From Streptomyces sp. NBC_00440 (GTDB lineage Bacteria > Actinomycetota > Actinomycetes > Streptomycetales > Streptomycetaceae), in the NCBI RefSeq assembly GCF_036014215.1, contig NZ_CP107921.1, positions 3,211,001 to 3,275,000 of the forward strand: 64,000 nucleotides of DNA. Reading direction: 5' to 3'. Shown here one piece after another: positions 26,208 to 34,649 of this stretch. The notes under the pieces are model-generated. The model did not search any database and was not told the DNA's origin. It saw only the letters and a program-made list of their open reading frames with translations. Within the stretch, counting starts at the first letter, position 1, and each line of letters starts with the position of its first letter. The position numbers were made by a program, and so were the translations under genes.

Positions 26208-26485
26208 CACCGCACCACCACACCGTGCAGCGGGCAGGGCGGCCCGACCTCGACGCCGTGCAGGTCGAACCACGCGATCCGGCTGTACTCCAGCCGCTCG
26301 TACGCCAGGGCGGAGAACGAGCCGAGATTGGGACGGAGTTGGTGACCGAGTGGCAGATACGCCCGGCATACGAGGAGACGGCGCCGACGGACCACGATCG
26401 GGGGCGGCGGGGCGGGCCGCCGCCTGGCCGACAGATTCAGGAATCGGACCACCGGGCCGACGAGACGGGCAATAAACTTAGGCAT
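26207..26485 (-). CDS. 92-aa hypothetical basic protein of the WhiJ-type locus
   Basis: 92 aa starting MPKFIARLVGPVVRFLNLSARRRP, with AGGAG eight bases upstream. The N-terminal amphipathic/hydrophobic helix is followed by a proline/arginine stretch (RRRPAPPPPIVVRRRRLL) and a C-terminal part with ALAYERLEYSRIAWFDLHGVEVGPPCPLHGVVV. No family recognised. It overlaps the HATPase gene by one base and is divergent from the XRE regulator, so it belongs to this regulatory locus. The N-terminal helix could be a membrane or protein interaction surface. Confidence 0.65.
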   Translation of the reverse strand: MPKFIARLVGPVVRFLNLSARRRPAPPPPIVVRRRRLLVCRAYLPLGHQLRPNLGSFSALAYERLEYSRIAWFDLHGVEVGPPCPLHGVVVR

Positions 26486-26578
26486 GTTGACGCTCCTGCT
26501 TGGCGTTGGCCACGCCCCCGGACCGTTGCTGCGGTCGCGGGGGTCCCGTGCGTTCCTGTCGCACTGTGACGAATAACT

Positions 26579-26589
26579 CACAGCCTGTG
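26579..26589. promoter_or_regulatory. CACAG-C-CTGTG inverted repeat in the divergent promoter
   Basis: An exact 5-1-5 palindrome lies between the divergent 92-aa gene and the XRE regulator, about 70 bp before the GTG at 26658. It may be a binding site of the XRE protein. Confidence 0.4.
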
Positions 26590-26657
26590 GCTTGCGTCGC
26601 TACGCTTCTAGGGGTTTCGACCTGACAACGCGAGCTTCAAGTACAGGAGTTGGTCCC

Positions 26658-27482
26658 GTGTCCGGAGCACCCAAGTCGCGCTCGATCCGGCAGAAGTACG
26701 GCGAGGAACTGAGGATCCGGCGCATCGCCGCCGGGCTGACACAGGAAGCGGTGAGCGAGGGGGTGGTCTGCTCCCCGACGCTGATCAGTCACTGGGAGGC
26801 GGGGCGCCGCCTGCCGACCCCGGACGACGCGCAGCGCCTGGACCGCGTACTGGGGACGGACGGATTCTTCGCCCGTTGGCTGGAGGACCTCGACACGAAG
26901 TTCACCCAGTACTTCGCGCCCGTAGCGGAGTTGGAGCAGCTGACAGCCGAAATCCGTCACTATTCGGCCTCACTCATCCCCGGCTTGCTCCAGACCGAGG
27001 AGTATTCGCGCGCGGTCTTCCGCGAGCACGCGCCCAACCATGACAACAAAGAGCTGGACAAGGCTGTTGTCATCCGCCGAGCCCGGGCTGCGTTGCTCGA
27101 AAAGCCGTCGAGGCCCGTATTTTGGTGCCTGCTCGACGAGTCGGCGCTCCGCCGGAGGGTGGGTGGTCCGAAGGTCATGGCCGACCAGCTCCACAAGATC
27201 GCGGACATGGCGGAAGCCGGACGTCTACGACTGCATGTCCTGCCGTTCAGCGTCGGCTGCCATGCACTCGCGGAAGGAATGCTCTACCTGATGAAATTCG
27301 CTGATGCCCCACCGGTTGCCTACACGGAGAGCATGCGCACGGGACATCTGATGGACGATCCGGCGTTGGTCCGCGAATGTCAGACGGCTTACGATCTGGC
27401 TCTGAGCGATGCACTGCCACACACAGATTCACTGGCCCTGGTGAGGGCTGTAGCGGAGGAGCACGCACATGCGACGAAGTGA
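26658..27482 (+). CDS. XRE helix-turn-helix regulator with DUF5753 (WhiJ-like)
   Basis: 274 aa from the GTG at 26658, with CAGGAG upstream. The N-terminal XRE domain is KYGEELRIRRIAAGLTQEAVSEGVVCSPTLISHWEAGRRLPTPDDAQRLDRVLG. DUF5753 follows (IPGLLQTEEYSRAVFREHAP, RRARAALLEKPSRPVFWCLLDESALRRRVGG, LHVLPFSVGCHALAEGMLYLM). This is the architecture of WhiJ and many paralogous Streptomyces regulators, which work with a small DUF397 partner encoded next door. The next gene overlaps by 14 bp and encodes exactly such a partner. Confidence 0.92.
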   Translation: MSGAPKSRSIRQKYGEELRIRRIAAGLTQEAVSEGVVCSPTLISHWEAGRRLPTPDDAQRLDRVLGTDGFFARWLEDLDTKFTQYFAPVAELEQLTAEIRHYSASLIPGLLQTEEYSRAVFREHAPNHDNKELDKAVVIRRARAALLEKPSRPVFWCLLDESALRRRVGGPKVMADQLHKIADMAEAGRLRLHVLPFSVGCHALAEGMLYLMKFADAPPVAYTESMRTGHLMDDPALVRECQTAYDLALSDALPHTDSLALVRAVAEEHAHATK

Positions 27483-27693
27483 GCAGGTCGTAACAGACGT
27501 CACGTTCCTGCGAGGGTGGCGCAAGTCCAGCTACAGCGGCACCGAACAGAACGACTGCCTCGAAGTGGCCGACGGATACCCCGACATCCCCGTCCGCGAC
27601 TCCAAGAACCCCCACGGCCCGGTCCTCGCATTCCCCGCCGAAGGCTGGACCGCGTTCGTCTCCGCGGTGAAGAATGGGCGCATCACCCCGTAA
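27469..27693 (+). CDS. DUF397 protein, partner of the XRE-DUF5753 regulator
   Basis: 74 aa. The classical DUF397 core is WRKSSYSGTEQNDCLEVADGYPDIPVRDSKNPHGPVLAFPAEGWTAFVSAVKNG. DUF397 proteins are small, Streptomyces-rich partners of WhiJ-type regulators; some pairs behave like antitoxin/toxin-like or signal-relay modules. The gene overlaps the regulator by 14 bp, indicating coupled translation. Confidence 0.92.
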   Translation: MRRSEQVVTDVTFLRGWRKSSYSGTEQNDCLEVADGYPDIPVRDSKNPHGPVLAFPAEGWTAFVSAVKNGRITP

Positions 27694-27769
27694 CGCGAAC
27701 AGCCCTGGCCCGGGACCCGGTTGTCAGGGTGTTCGGTCTTGCTCTGTTCCCTCCCGGAGAGGTGCATAC

Positions 27770-28963
27770 ATGACGGCCGCCGAATCCACCGCGCCCCACG
27801 ACATACCTACGCTCCTCTCAGCCATCCACGCACGGCGCCAGGACCTCGCCGACACCGGGCTCCGGAGCGACCGGGACAACACCGATCCCTCGGACAACCT
27901 GGCGCTCCTCTCGGAGATGGGCGCCGCCCGCATACTCGTACCCGCCGCCTACGGCGGTCTGTGGGACGGGACGGCACTCGGCGGGATCGGCGCTTTCACC
28001 CGTGCCATCGCTGAGATCAGCGCCGGGGACGGCCCCACCGGCCAGAACTGGGCCACCACCGGACTCGTCAGCCGCGAGATCTTCGACGAGAGCAGCGCCC
28101 TGCCCGAGGAGACCCGCAAGGAGCTGGCCGACCGGCTGCTGAACAAGGGCCTGAGGCTCGTCGCGTCCAACGCCGAGACGGGCGTGAACGGCAAGGTCAC
28201 CGCCCGGCCCGTGGACGGCGGCGTGATCCTCAGCGGGACCAAGTCCTTCAACACCAACAGTGGCGGCCTCGGGATCGCCAACGTCGGATGCGTCCTGCAC
28301 GGAGAGCAGCCCGGCCCGCATCACGTCCTGGTGGAACTGGGCCACCCCGACGTCGAACTGCACGGCGACTGGGACAACATGGGCCAGCGCGGCACGCGCA
28401 GCCAGACGATCACCTATCACGACGTCTTCGTACCCGACGGCTGGCACTATGCCGCGCACACGCCGTCCCCGGCATTCCTCGGCGCGGTGATGCTCCTGCA
28501 CTCCGGCCTGATGCAGGGCATCGGCGACGGCGCCCTCGACGCCCTGATCCAGTACGTCCGCACGATGAAGCGCGGCGCGCTCCCCCAGTACGCCACCGCG
28601 GCCGAGGACCCCCTGATCCTGCGGAGGGTCGGCGATCTGTCGAGCCGGCTGGCCGCATCCCGTGCGCTGCTGTTCGCCGCGGCCGACCGGATCGAGGCCG
28701 CCGCCGACGACAACGTTGCCGTTACCTCGGTGGAGTGCTTCCGCGCCAAGGTCGCCTGCGTGGAAGCGTCCCTTGAGGCAGCCGGAAGTATGCACGAGGT
28801 GACCGGAGCACGCAGCACCTCGAACGCGTACCGGCTCGACCGCTTCTGGCGCAACGCCCGCACGTTCGCCTCGCACGACCCCATCGATGCCAAGAACGTC
28901 TACGTCGGCATGTTCGAGGTGACCGGTGAAATCCCGCCCCTCTCAACGATCTTCCGCTTCTGA
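27770..28963 (+). CDS. Acyl-CoA dehydrogenase-fold flavin monooxygenase (DszC/SfnC-like)
   Basis: 397 aa from the ATG at 27770, with GGAGAGG upstream. N-terminal helical domain, central beta domain (ASNAETGVNGKVTARPVDGGVILSGTKSFNTNSGGL) and C-terminal helices with RSTSNAYRLDRFWRNARTFASHDPIDAKN. The last motif, RFWRNARTFASHDP, is typical of the DszC/acyl-CoA-dehydrogenase-like monooxygenases that use reduced FMN from a partner reductase, rather than true acyl-CoA dehydrogenases. No flavin reductase is adjacent. The substrate is unknown; sulfur heterocycles or sulfones are only a possibility. Confidence 0.8.
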   Translation: MTAAESTAPHDIPTLLSAIHARRQDLADTGLRSDRDNTDPSDNLALLSEMGAARILVPAAYGGLWDGTALGGIGAFTRAIAEISAGDGPTGQNWATTGLVSREIFDESSALPEETRKELADRLLNKGLRLVASNAETGVNGKVTARPVDGGVILSGTKSFNTNSGGLGIANVGCVLHGEQPGPHHVLVELGHPDVELHGDWDNMGQRGTRSQTITYHDVFVPDGWHYAAHTPSPAFLGAVMLLHSGLMQGIGDGALDALIQYVRTMKRGALPQYATAAEDPLILRRVGDLSSRLAASRALLFAAADRIEAAADDNVAVTSVECFRAKVACVEASLEAAGSMHEVTGARSTSNAYRLDRFWRNARTFASHDPIDAKNVYVGMFEVTGEIPPLSTIFRF

Positions 28964-29062
28964 GGCCGTATCAGCCCACTGCGGAACAGCCCATTGATCA
29001 ACGTACGGCGAGGACCAGCTTGCCGATGGTCTGCCCGGACCAGTGAACCGACGGAGACACCA

Positions 29063-29425
29063 GTGTTCAACGGCATTCGCGCCATCATGATCTTCGCCGA
29101 AGACCCGGAGAAGTCCGCTCACTGGTGGGGCAGCGTCCTTCAGACCGAGGTCCACCTCGACATCGACGGCGACGCCGTCTTCGCCTGGCTCGACGTCGCC
29201 GGGGTCGAGTTCGGCTTCCACCCCCTGGATGAGAAGCGCAACCGGCGCGGCGGCAGCCCCGTGCCGTACTGGGCCGTCGACGATGTCGCCGCCGTACGCC
29301 AGCGCCTCCTGGACGCCGGCTGCACCCACCACCGCGGCCCGCTCGACCTCGGCGACGGCACAGGCCGGAAGATCGCACAGCTCACCGACCCGTTCGGCAA
29401 CGTGATCGGCATCGACGGATTCTGA
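29063..29425 (+). CDS. VOC/glyoxalase-fold protein
   Basis: 120 aa from the GTG at 29063, with ACGGAG seven bases upstream. Two beta-alpha-beta-beta-beta units: NGIRAIMIFAEDPEKSAHWWGSVLQTEVHLD and SPVPYWAVDDVAAVRQRLLDAGCTHHRGPLDLGDGTGRKIAQLTDPFGNVIGIDGF. The FGNVIGI ending is common to dioxygenases, fosfomycin/bleomycin-type resistance proteins and glyoxalases. It is single-domain and would dimerise. Specific activity unknown. Confidence 0.82.
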   Translation: MFNGIRAIMIFAEDPEKSAHWWGSVLQTEVHLDIDGDAVFAWLDVAGVEFGFHPLDEKRNRRGGSPVPYWAVDDVAAVRQRLLDAGCTHHRGPLDLGDGTGRKIAQLTDPFGNVIGIDGF

Positions 29426-29459
29426 CTCCCGCTGAGGGCACCCGTGCGCCGCTGGGCCG

Positions 29460-30569
29460 TCACAGGGAAAACCGCTCCGGGCGGAAGTCCGCCAGCATCG
29501 CCTCTCTCTTCCCGCTGACGATCTCCGAAGCGAGCAGCCGGCCGATGACCGGGCCGAGCGTGATGCCGCTGTGGGTAACCGCCTCGTAGTAGCCCGGCAC
29601 CGACGGCACCGCTCCCACTGAAGGGAATCCGTCGGCCGGGATGGGCCGGTTGGAGATCCGGGTCTCGGTGATGCGGGAGTTGCCCAGCTCGGGAACGACG
29701 TGCCGCGCCGATTCGTGGAGCAGCCGGGCGAGTTCCGCCGGCTCCTCGCCGGTGTCGATGAGTGCGTCGATCTCGCGGCTGTGGAGGACCACCGAAGCGT
29801 CTCCGTCAGGGCGGATCTCGATGTGCGGCGCGTGCATGGCCCGGCGGACCGGGACGTGGGCACAGCTGATCCGGGTGACGGCGCCGGGTTCGTGGCGCAT
29901 CGGCAAGTCCCGTGCGACGAACCCGGCGACGTGGGAGGCGCGGGGACCTGCCGCGTTCACGACGGCGTCGACGTCGAGACAGCTCCCGTCGGACAGAGCG
30001 ACCGTCCTGACGCTCCCGTCGGCGCCGGTGCCGATGTCACGGACGGCCGTGCCGGACCGGAGCTCGGCGCCCGATGCGACGGCCCGGCCGACCAGGCGGC
30101 CGACGAGATGACGGCCGTGCACCCAGGCTTCGTCGGGGTAGAAAGCAACCGGAACCTCGCCGGGCAGCGTGAGAGCGGGTTCGAGGCGGCGGCGCACCTC
30201 TGCCCCCGTGGACACCTCGACCCGGTAGTCCCAGCCGGTCAGCAGTTCGGCTGTTTTCAGGAGCTTCGTCTCCGCTGCGGCATCGTCCGCCCAGCGCAGG
30301 TGGCCGCTGGGATGCCACCACGAGTCCGGCCCGATGGTCCCGGCAAGGTCCCGGTACGCCGCCATGCCTGCGACGTTCAGGTCGAAGTAGGACCTGCGCG
30401 CGGTCTTGTTGCTGGCGTTGACCCACGAGAAAGACCAGTTGGTGACGGATTCGCCCGGCCGGCCCGCGTCGATGAAGACCACCCTGACGCCTTGCCGGGA
30501 CAGGTTCCAGCCCACGCAGGCTCCGAGGATGCCCACTCCGATGACAGCAACACGTTCAGGTCGCTCCAT
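29460..30569 (-). CDS. FAD-dependent oxidoreductase, DAO family
   Basis: 369 aa. The N-terminal dinucleotide loop is VAVIGVGILGACVGWNLSRQGVRVVFIDAGRPG. VVNAAGPRASHVAGF is the second FAD contact, and the C-terminal GYYEAVTHSGITLGPVIGRLLASEI closes the FAD site. Members oxidise D-amino acids, glycine, sarcosine or similar secondary amines. The substrate cannot be specified. It converges on the VOC gene with 34 bp between stops. Confidence 0.85.
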   Translation of the reverse strand: MERPERVAVIGVGILGACVGWNLSRQGVRVVFIDAGRPGESVTNWSFSWVNASNKTARRSYFDLNVAGMAAYRDLAGTIGPDSWWHPSGHLRWADDAAAETKLLKTAELLTGWDYRVEVSTGAEVRRRLEPALTLPGEVPVAFYPDEAWVHGRHLVGRLVGRAVASGAELRSGTAVRDIGTGADGSVRTVALSDGSCLDVDAVVNAAGPRASHVAGFVARDLPMRHEPGAVTRISCAHVPVRRAMHAPHIEIRPDGDASVVLHSREIDALIDTGEEPAELARLLHESARHVVPELGNSRITETRISNRPIPADGFPSVGAVPSVPGYYEAVTHSGITLGPVIGRLLASEIVSGKREAMLADFRPERFSL

Positions 30570-30712
30570 GGATCCGATCCTAGGGATGCGCGCGCCGAGC
30601 CGCTCGGCCCAGCAGCTCGTTAATACCCGGAAATATCCTCTTTGCTGGCATTATCGTCAGGCAGTCGACCCGTCCCGGAGAGCCCGGGCAGCAGCCCTGA
30701 GGAGACGCTCTG

Positions 30713-32092
30713 ATGTCAGCGGACGAGCCAGCCGCAGACCAGCAAGCCGCCCTGCTCGCCGATCCGTTCGGGCCGTTGCGGAGCAGGGGCTATCACCTGC
30801 TCCTCGTCGTCACCGGGCTCTTCGGTGTCGTGCTCTCGGCCGGTGCCTACGGCTTTCTGGAAGCCGTCCACTACCTCCAGGAGGCCGTCTTCACCGACCT
30901 GCCCCACGGGCTCGGGCTTGACAGCGTTCCTGTCTGGTGGCCGGTGCCCATGCTCGTCATCGCCGGGCTGCTGGTCGCGTTGACCGTGCGGTATCTGCCG
31001 GGCAACGGCGGTCATCAGCCCGCCGAAGGGCTCAAGACCAAGGGCGCCGCACCCGCCGCCGAGCTGCCCGGCATCCTGCTGGCCGCCGTCGCCTCCCTCG
31101 CGTTCGGTGCGGTCATCGGGCCGGAGGCGCCCATGATCGCGCTGGGTGGCGGTGTCGCCCTCTACGGGTTCCGGCTGCTGCGGCCCGGCTCCACCGCGAG
31201 GGAGCAGGGACTCGTGGCGGCGGCCGGCAGCTTCGCCGCCATCAGTGCGCTGCTGGGTTCGCCGCTGGTGGGGGCCTTTCTGCTGATGGAGGCTTCCGGG
31301 CTCGGCGGGCCGATGCTCGGGATCGTGCTCGTACCCGGGCTGCTGGCCGCCGGGATCGGCTCGCTGATCTTCACCGGGCTCGGCACCTGGGCCGGTGTCG
31401 GCGCCGGAACGCTCGTCATCCCGAACCTGCCCCATGTGGAGCGCCCCGACATCGCCCAGTTCGGCTACGCGCTGGTGATCGGGATCGCCGCCGCGACCCT
31501 CGGTGCGGGGGTCCGCCGCATGGCGCTGCGGCTGCAACCGGGCGTGAACCGGCGGCGGATGGTGTGGACACCGGTGATCGGCCTGGCCGTGGCGGGGCTG
31601 GCCATCGCGTACGCCGAAGGGTCCGGCAAGGCAACGTCCGACGTGCTGTTCTCCGGGCAGAGCGCGCTGCCGCACCTCCTGCTCAGCACCACCTCGTACT
31701 CCCTCGGCGCACTGGTGCTGCTCCTCGCCTGCAAGTCCCTCGCGTACTGCGTGTCGCTGGCGGCCTTCCGCGGCGGCCCGATCTTCCCGGCGCTGTTCCT
31801 CGGCGCCGCGGGCGGGATCGCGCTGTCGCATCTTCCGGGGCTGCCGTTCGTCTCGGCTGCCGCGATGGGGATGGGTGCGATGTCGGTGGCCCTGCTCCGG
31901 CTGCCGATGACCTCCGTACTGCTGGCCACGCTGCTGCTGGGACATGACGGCCTCACTGTCATGCCGCTGGTGATCGTGGCGGTGGTGGTCTGCCATGTCG
32001 TGTCGGCACGGCTCAACCCGCCGCCGGTGGAGGGCGAGGCCACCCGGGCGGGCACCCCGGCGGCGGCCCCGTCCTCGCCCTCGGCCGCCTGA
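30713..32092 (+). CDS. ClC family chloride channel/transporter
   Basis: 459 aa with about 10-12 membrane helices. Selectivity-filter regions are recognisable but altered: GAVIGPEAPMIALGGGVAL in place of GxEGP, and FRGGPIFPALFLGAAGGIAL for the GxFxP motif with an Asn/Ile-rich surround. GSPLVGAFLLMEASG resembles the helix-H dimer region. There are no CBS domains. The diverged GPEAP motif is common in a bacterial ClC subgroup of unknown ion preference. The C-terminal 25 residues are low-complexity. Confidence 0.85.
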   Translation: MSADEPAADQQAALLADPFGPLRSRGYHLLLVVTGLFGVVLSAGAYGFLEAVHYLQEAVFTDLPHGLGLDSVPVWWPVPMLVIAGLLVALTVRYLPGNGGHQPAEGLKTKGAAPAAELPGILLAAVASLAFGAVIGPEAPMIALGGGVALYGFRLLRPGSTAREQGLVAAAGSFAAISALLGSPLVGAFLLMEASGLGGPMLGIVLVPGLLAAGIGSLIFTGLGTWAGVGAGTLVIPNLPHVERPDIAQFGYALVIGIAAATLGAGVRRMALRLQPGVNRRRMVWTPVIGLAVAGLAIAYAEGSGKATSDVLFSGQSALPHLLLSTTSYSLGALVLLLACKSLAYCVSLAAFRGGPIFPALFLGAAGGIALSHLPGLPFVSAAAMGMGAMSVALLRLPMTSVLLATLLLGHDGLTVMPLVIVAVVVCHVVSARLNPPPVEGEATRAGTPAAAPSSPSAA

Positions 32093-32119
32093 CCCGACGG
32101 GGCCACGGTCAGCAAAGCT

Positions 32120-32932
32120 TCAGGCCGGCCGGCGGTGCTCCTTGGCGCCCTCCCAGACCGTCAGAAACGCCAGTCGCAGGCATCCCGCGAGCGCCGGGTG
32201 CTCGATGAACAAGGTGGTGGTGGAGCCCGCGCCGGCCACCGGGTCGGGCATGTCGCACAGCACCAGAGAAGAGTCGGCGACAACCAGCTTCAGCGGCAGT
32301 TCGGGGGTGAAGCGGGCCTGCTCCCCCGCGTCGGCGAAGCGCCGTATGTGCTCCACGGTCCCGGGATTGTCCAGCGCGTCGTCGAGGTAGATGGCACGGA
32401 CCGTGCCGCCCGCCCGGTGCAGCCGGCGGACGACCTTGATTCCTTCGGTGTTCTCCTCGGGCGCGACGAAGGGGGGCTTGCAGAAGGTCAACAGCTCGTG
32501 CTGGGCCTGCTGCTGGATGTCGGCGAAGCGTTCGGCGATCGCCTTCGGGTCGCGCAGGATCTCGATGTAGTCCAGCGGGTCGGTGTGCACCCGCCCGTCG
32601 GACCAGAGCGGCTGCAGCACGGCGGCCAGCCCCTCCGAGACCCGCTCCAACCGGTCCACGGACTCGCGTTGAAGAGCCATCAGGCGGGCCACGGCCAGCT
32701 CCGGGGTGACGGCGGAATATGTGGCGACCCGCCCGGGGTGGGTGGTGACCAGCCGACGCCGTACCAGTGCGTCCAGGACGTCGTAAACCCGCTGGCGCGG
32801 TACGTCCGCCTCGCGGGCCACCTCGGCGGCCGTGTACGAATCACGCCTGATGAGGCCGAGATAGACACGTGCCTCGTACCGGGCCAAGCCGAGCGCCACC
32901 AGATCGCTGATCGGTCCTTCTTCCAACTCCAT
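32120..32932 (-). CDS. TrmB family transcriptional regulator
   Basis: 270 aa from the ATG at 32930-32932; no clear ribosome site, and TATACC lies shortly upstream, so a leaderless transcript is possible. N-terminal TrmB winged helix: LVALGLARYEARVYLGLIRRDSYTAAEVAREADVPRQRVYDVLDALVRRRLV. A linker coiled coil is followed by a C-terminal PLD-like ligand domain (DYIEILRDPKAIAERFADIQQQAQHELLTFCKPPFV). It is divergent from the secreted S53 peptidase with 260 bp between and may control that peptidase. Confidence 0.88.
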   Translation of the reverse strand: MELEEGPISDLVALGLARYEARVYLGLIRRDSYTAAEVAREADVPRQRVYDVLDALVRRRLVTTHPGRVATYSAVTPELAVARLMALQRESVDRLERVSEGLAAVLQPLWSDGRVHTDPLDYIEILRDPKAIAERFADIQQQAQHELLTFCKPPFVAPEENTEGIKVVRRLHRAGGTVRAIYLDDALDNPGTVEHIRRFADAGEQARFTPELPLKLVVADSSLVLCDMPDPVAGAGSTTTLFIEHPALAGCLRLAFLTVWEGAKEHRRPA

Positions 32933-33014
32933 GGCAAGACAAGGTATATGCCAAGGGGCACGGGTCGAGGGAAAGGCTTTACCAACGCCCGGTAGCCACT
33001 TGGGCAAGCAGTTG

Positions 33015-33050
33015 AATAGCTTTCTATTAGCCACCACTCAACGGGGTGGC
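33015..33050. promoter_or_regulatory. Inverted repeats in the TrmB/S53 divergent spacer
   Basis: AATAG-CTTT-CTATT (33015-33028) is followed at once by GCCACC-N9-GGTGGC (33030-33050). Both are exact. Either could be an operator for the TrmB protein. Confidence 0.45.
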
Positions 33051-33132
33051 AGTAGTCGAGCGAACAGCGCCACCCTCAGGATCCGCGACGTTCTGTCCGG
33101 ATGAATTCCTCGTCATGTGCGTTGTCATGCAC

Positions 33133-33166
33133 TTGACACGAATGCCCCCGGATGTCCGTTCGGACA
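33133..33166 (+). promoter_or_regulatory. TTGACA element and TGTCCG-TT-CGGACA palindrome upstream of the S53 peptidase gene
   Basis: TTGACA at 33133-33138 matches a -35 hexamer. The exact palindrome TGTCCGTTCGGACA at 33153-33166 covers where a -10 would lie, 27 bp before the start codon at 33193. No convincing -10 is visible. It may be an operator. Confidence 0.4.
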
Positions 33167-33192
33167 CCCAACCCCCCACGGAGGGCAGCTCC

Positions 33193-34437
33193 TTGCAGTC
33201 TCATCGAAACGGCCTGTTGCGTCGCGGCGCACCGGCCCTGTTGTCAGCAGTGGCACTCATATCCGGCGGCCTCCTCGCCGCCTCCCAGACGTCCGCGTTC
33301 GCGACGACGGGCTCCGCGGCACCGGCATCGACGGTGCACACGCACCGGCTCTGCTCACAGCCGACCAAGCCCGGCTACATGGCGTGCAACGCCGTGGCCC
33401 GCACCGACATCAAGCAGCAGAAGTCGCTCGGCCACAACGCCGCCCCCTCCGGCTTCGGCCCCAGCGACCTGCAGTCCGCCTACAACCTCCCCAAGGACGG
33501 CGGCTCGGGCCAGACGGTCGCGATCGTCGACGCCAACGACGACCCCAACGCCGAGGCGGACCTGGGCAGTTACCGGTCCCAGTACGGTCTGCCCGCCTGC
33601 ACCACCGACAACGGCTGCTTCAAGAAGATCGACCAGGACGGCAGCTCCAACTACCCGGCACCCGACGCCGGCTGGGCCGGAGAGATCTCCCTCGACGTCG
33701 ACATGGTCAGCTCGGCCTGCCCGCAGTGCCACATCCTGCTCGTCGAGGCCAACTCCGCCAGCATGGACGACCTCGGCGCGGCCGTGAACCAGGCCGTCAA
33801 GCAGGGTGCCAAGTACGTCTCCAACAGCTACGGCGGCGGTGAGGACGCCAGCGACACGCAGTCGGACGACCAGTACTTCAAGCACCCCGGCGTCGCCATC
33901 ACCGTGAGCTCCGGTGACAGCGGCTACGGCGTCGAGTACCCGGCCGCCTCGCAGTACGTCACCGCGGTCGGCGGCACCTCGCTCAAGAAGGACAGCAGCA
34001 CGCGTGGCTGGTCCGAGTCCGTCTGGGGCACCAGCGCGGGCGGCGAGGGAGCAGGCTCGGGCTGCTCGCAGTACGACGCGAAGCCGTCCTGGCAGAAGGA
34101 CGCCAACTGCGCCAAGCGCGCCGTCGCTGACGTGTCGTCCGTCGCCGACCCGGCCACCGGCCTCGCGGTCTACGACACCTACCAGGCCAGCGGCTGGAAC
34201 GTCTACGGCGGCACCAGCGCCGCTTCGCCGTTCATCGCGGGCGTCTACGCTCTCGCCGGCGCCCCCGGCGCGAGTGACACCCCCGCCTCGTACCCGTACG
34301 CCCACACCGGCTCCCTCAACGACGTCACCACCGGGGCCAACGGGTCGTGCAGCGACTACCTGTGCAAGGCGGGCAAGGGCTACGACGGCCCGACCGGTCT
34401 CGGTACGCCGAACGGCACCGCGGCCTTCACCAAGTAA
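33193..34437 (+). CDS. Secreted S53 family serine-carboxyl peptidase (sedolisin-like)
   Basis: 414 aa from a TTG at 33193, chosen because GGAGGG lies seven bases upstream and it gives a clean signal peptide: basic MQSHRNGLLRRG, hydrophobic core, then predicted cleavage after TSAFA. The sedolisin catalytic glutamate and aspartate are E164 and D168 in GWAGEISLDVDMV. The oxyanion aspartate is in SSGDSGYG, and the nucleophile is S342 in YGGTSAASPF. No long prodomain is present between signal and catalytic domain, unlike kumamolisin, so activation must differ. Streptomyces has several such short S53 proteins. Confidence 0.88.
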   Translation: MQSHRNGLLRRGAPALLSAVALISGGLLAASQTSAFATTGSAAPASTVHTHRLCSQPTKPGYMACNAVARTDIKQQKSLGHNAAPSGFGPSDLQSAYNLPKDGGSGQTVAIVDANDDPNAEADLGSYRSQYGLPACTTDNGCFKKIDQDGSSNYPAPDAGWAGEISLDVDMVSSACPQCHILLVEANSASMDDLGAAVNQAVKQGAKYVSNSYGGGEDASDTQSDDQYFKHPGVAITVSSGDSGYGVEYPAASQYVTAVGGTSLKKDSSTRGWSESVWGTSAGGEGAGSGCSQYDAKPSWQKDANCAKRAVADVSSVADPATGLAVYDTYQASGWNVYGGTSAASPFIAGVYALAGAPGASDTPASYPYAHTGSLNDVTTGANGSCSDYLCKAGKGYDGPTGLGTPNGTAAFTK

Positions 34438-34513
34438 CCCGCACCACCCGGCTCTGCGCGCACGCGAGGGCCACGCGGTGACCACGGCGACGTGAACACC
34501 GCACCGCGAACGC

Positions 34514-34549
34514 AGCGGGCCCGGACCGGTAATCCCGTCCGGGCCCGCT
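34514..34549 (+). terminator. Strong hairpin after the S53 gene
   Basis: A perfect 13-bp stem (AGCGGGCCCGGAC with GTCCGGGCCCGCT) around a 10-base loop starts 77 bp after the peptidase stop. Confidence 0.8.
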
Positions 34550-34649
34550 GTCCTGTCCGAACCCGGGGCGAGGCCCGCGCCGGCGCCCGCCCGACCGGCC
34601 CGGCTCGTTCCGCCCCGGCTCAGCCCGCCCCGGCTGATCCCACCGCGGC

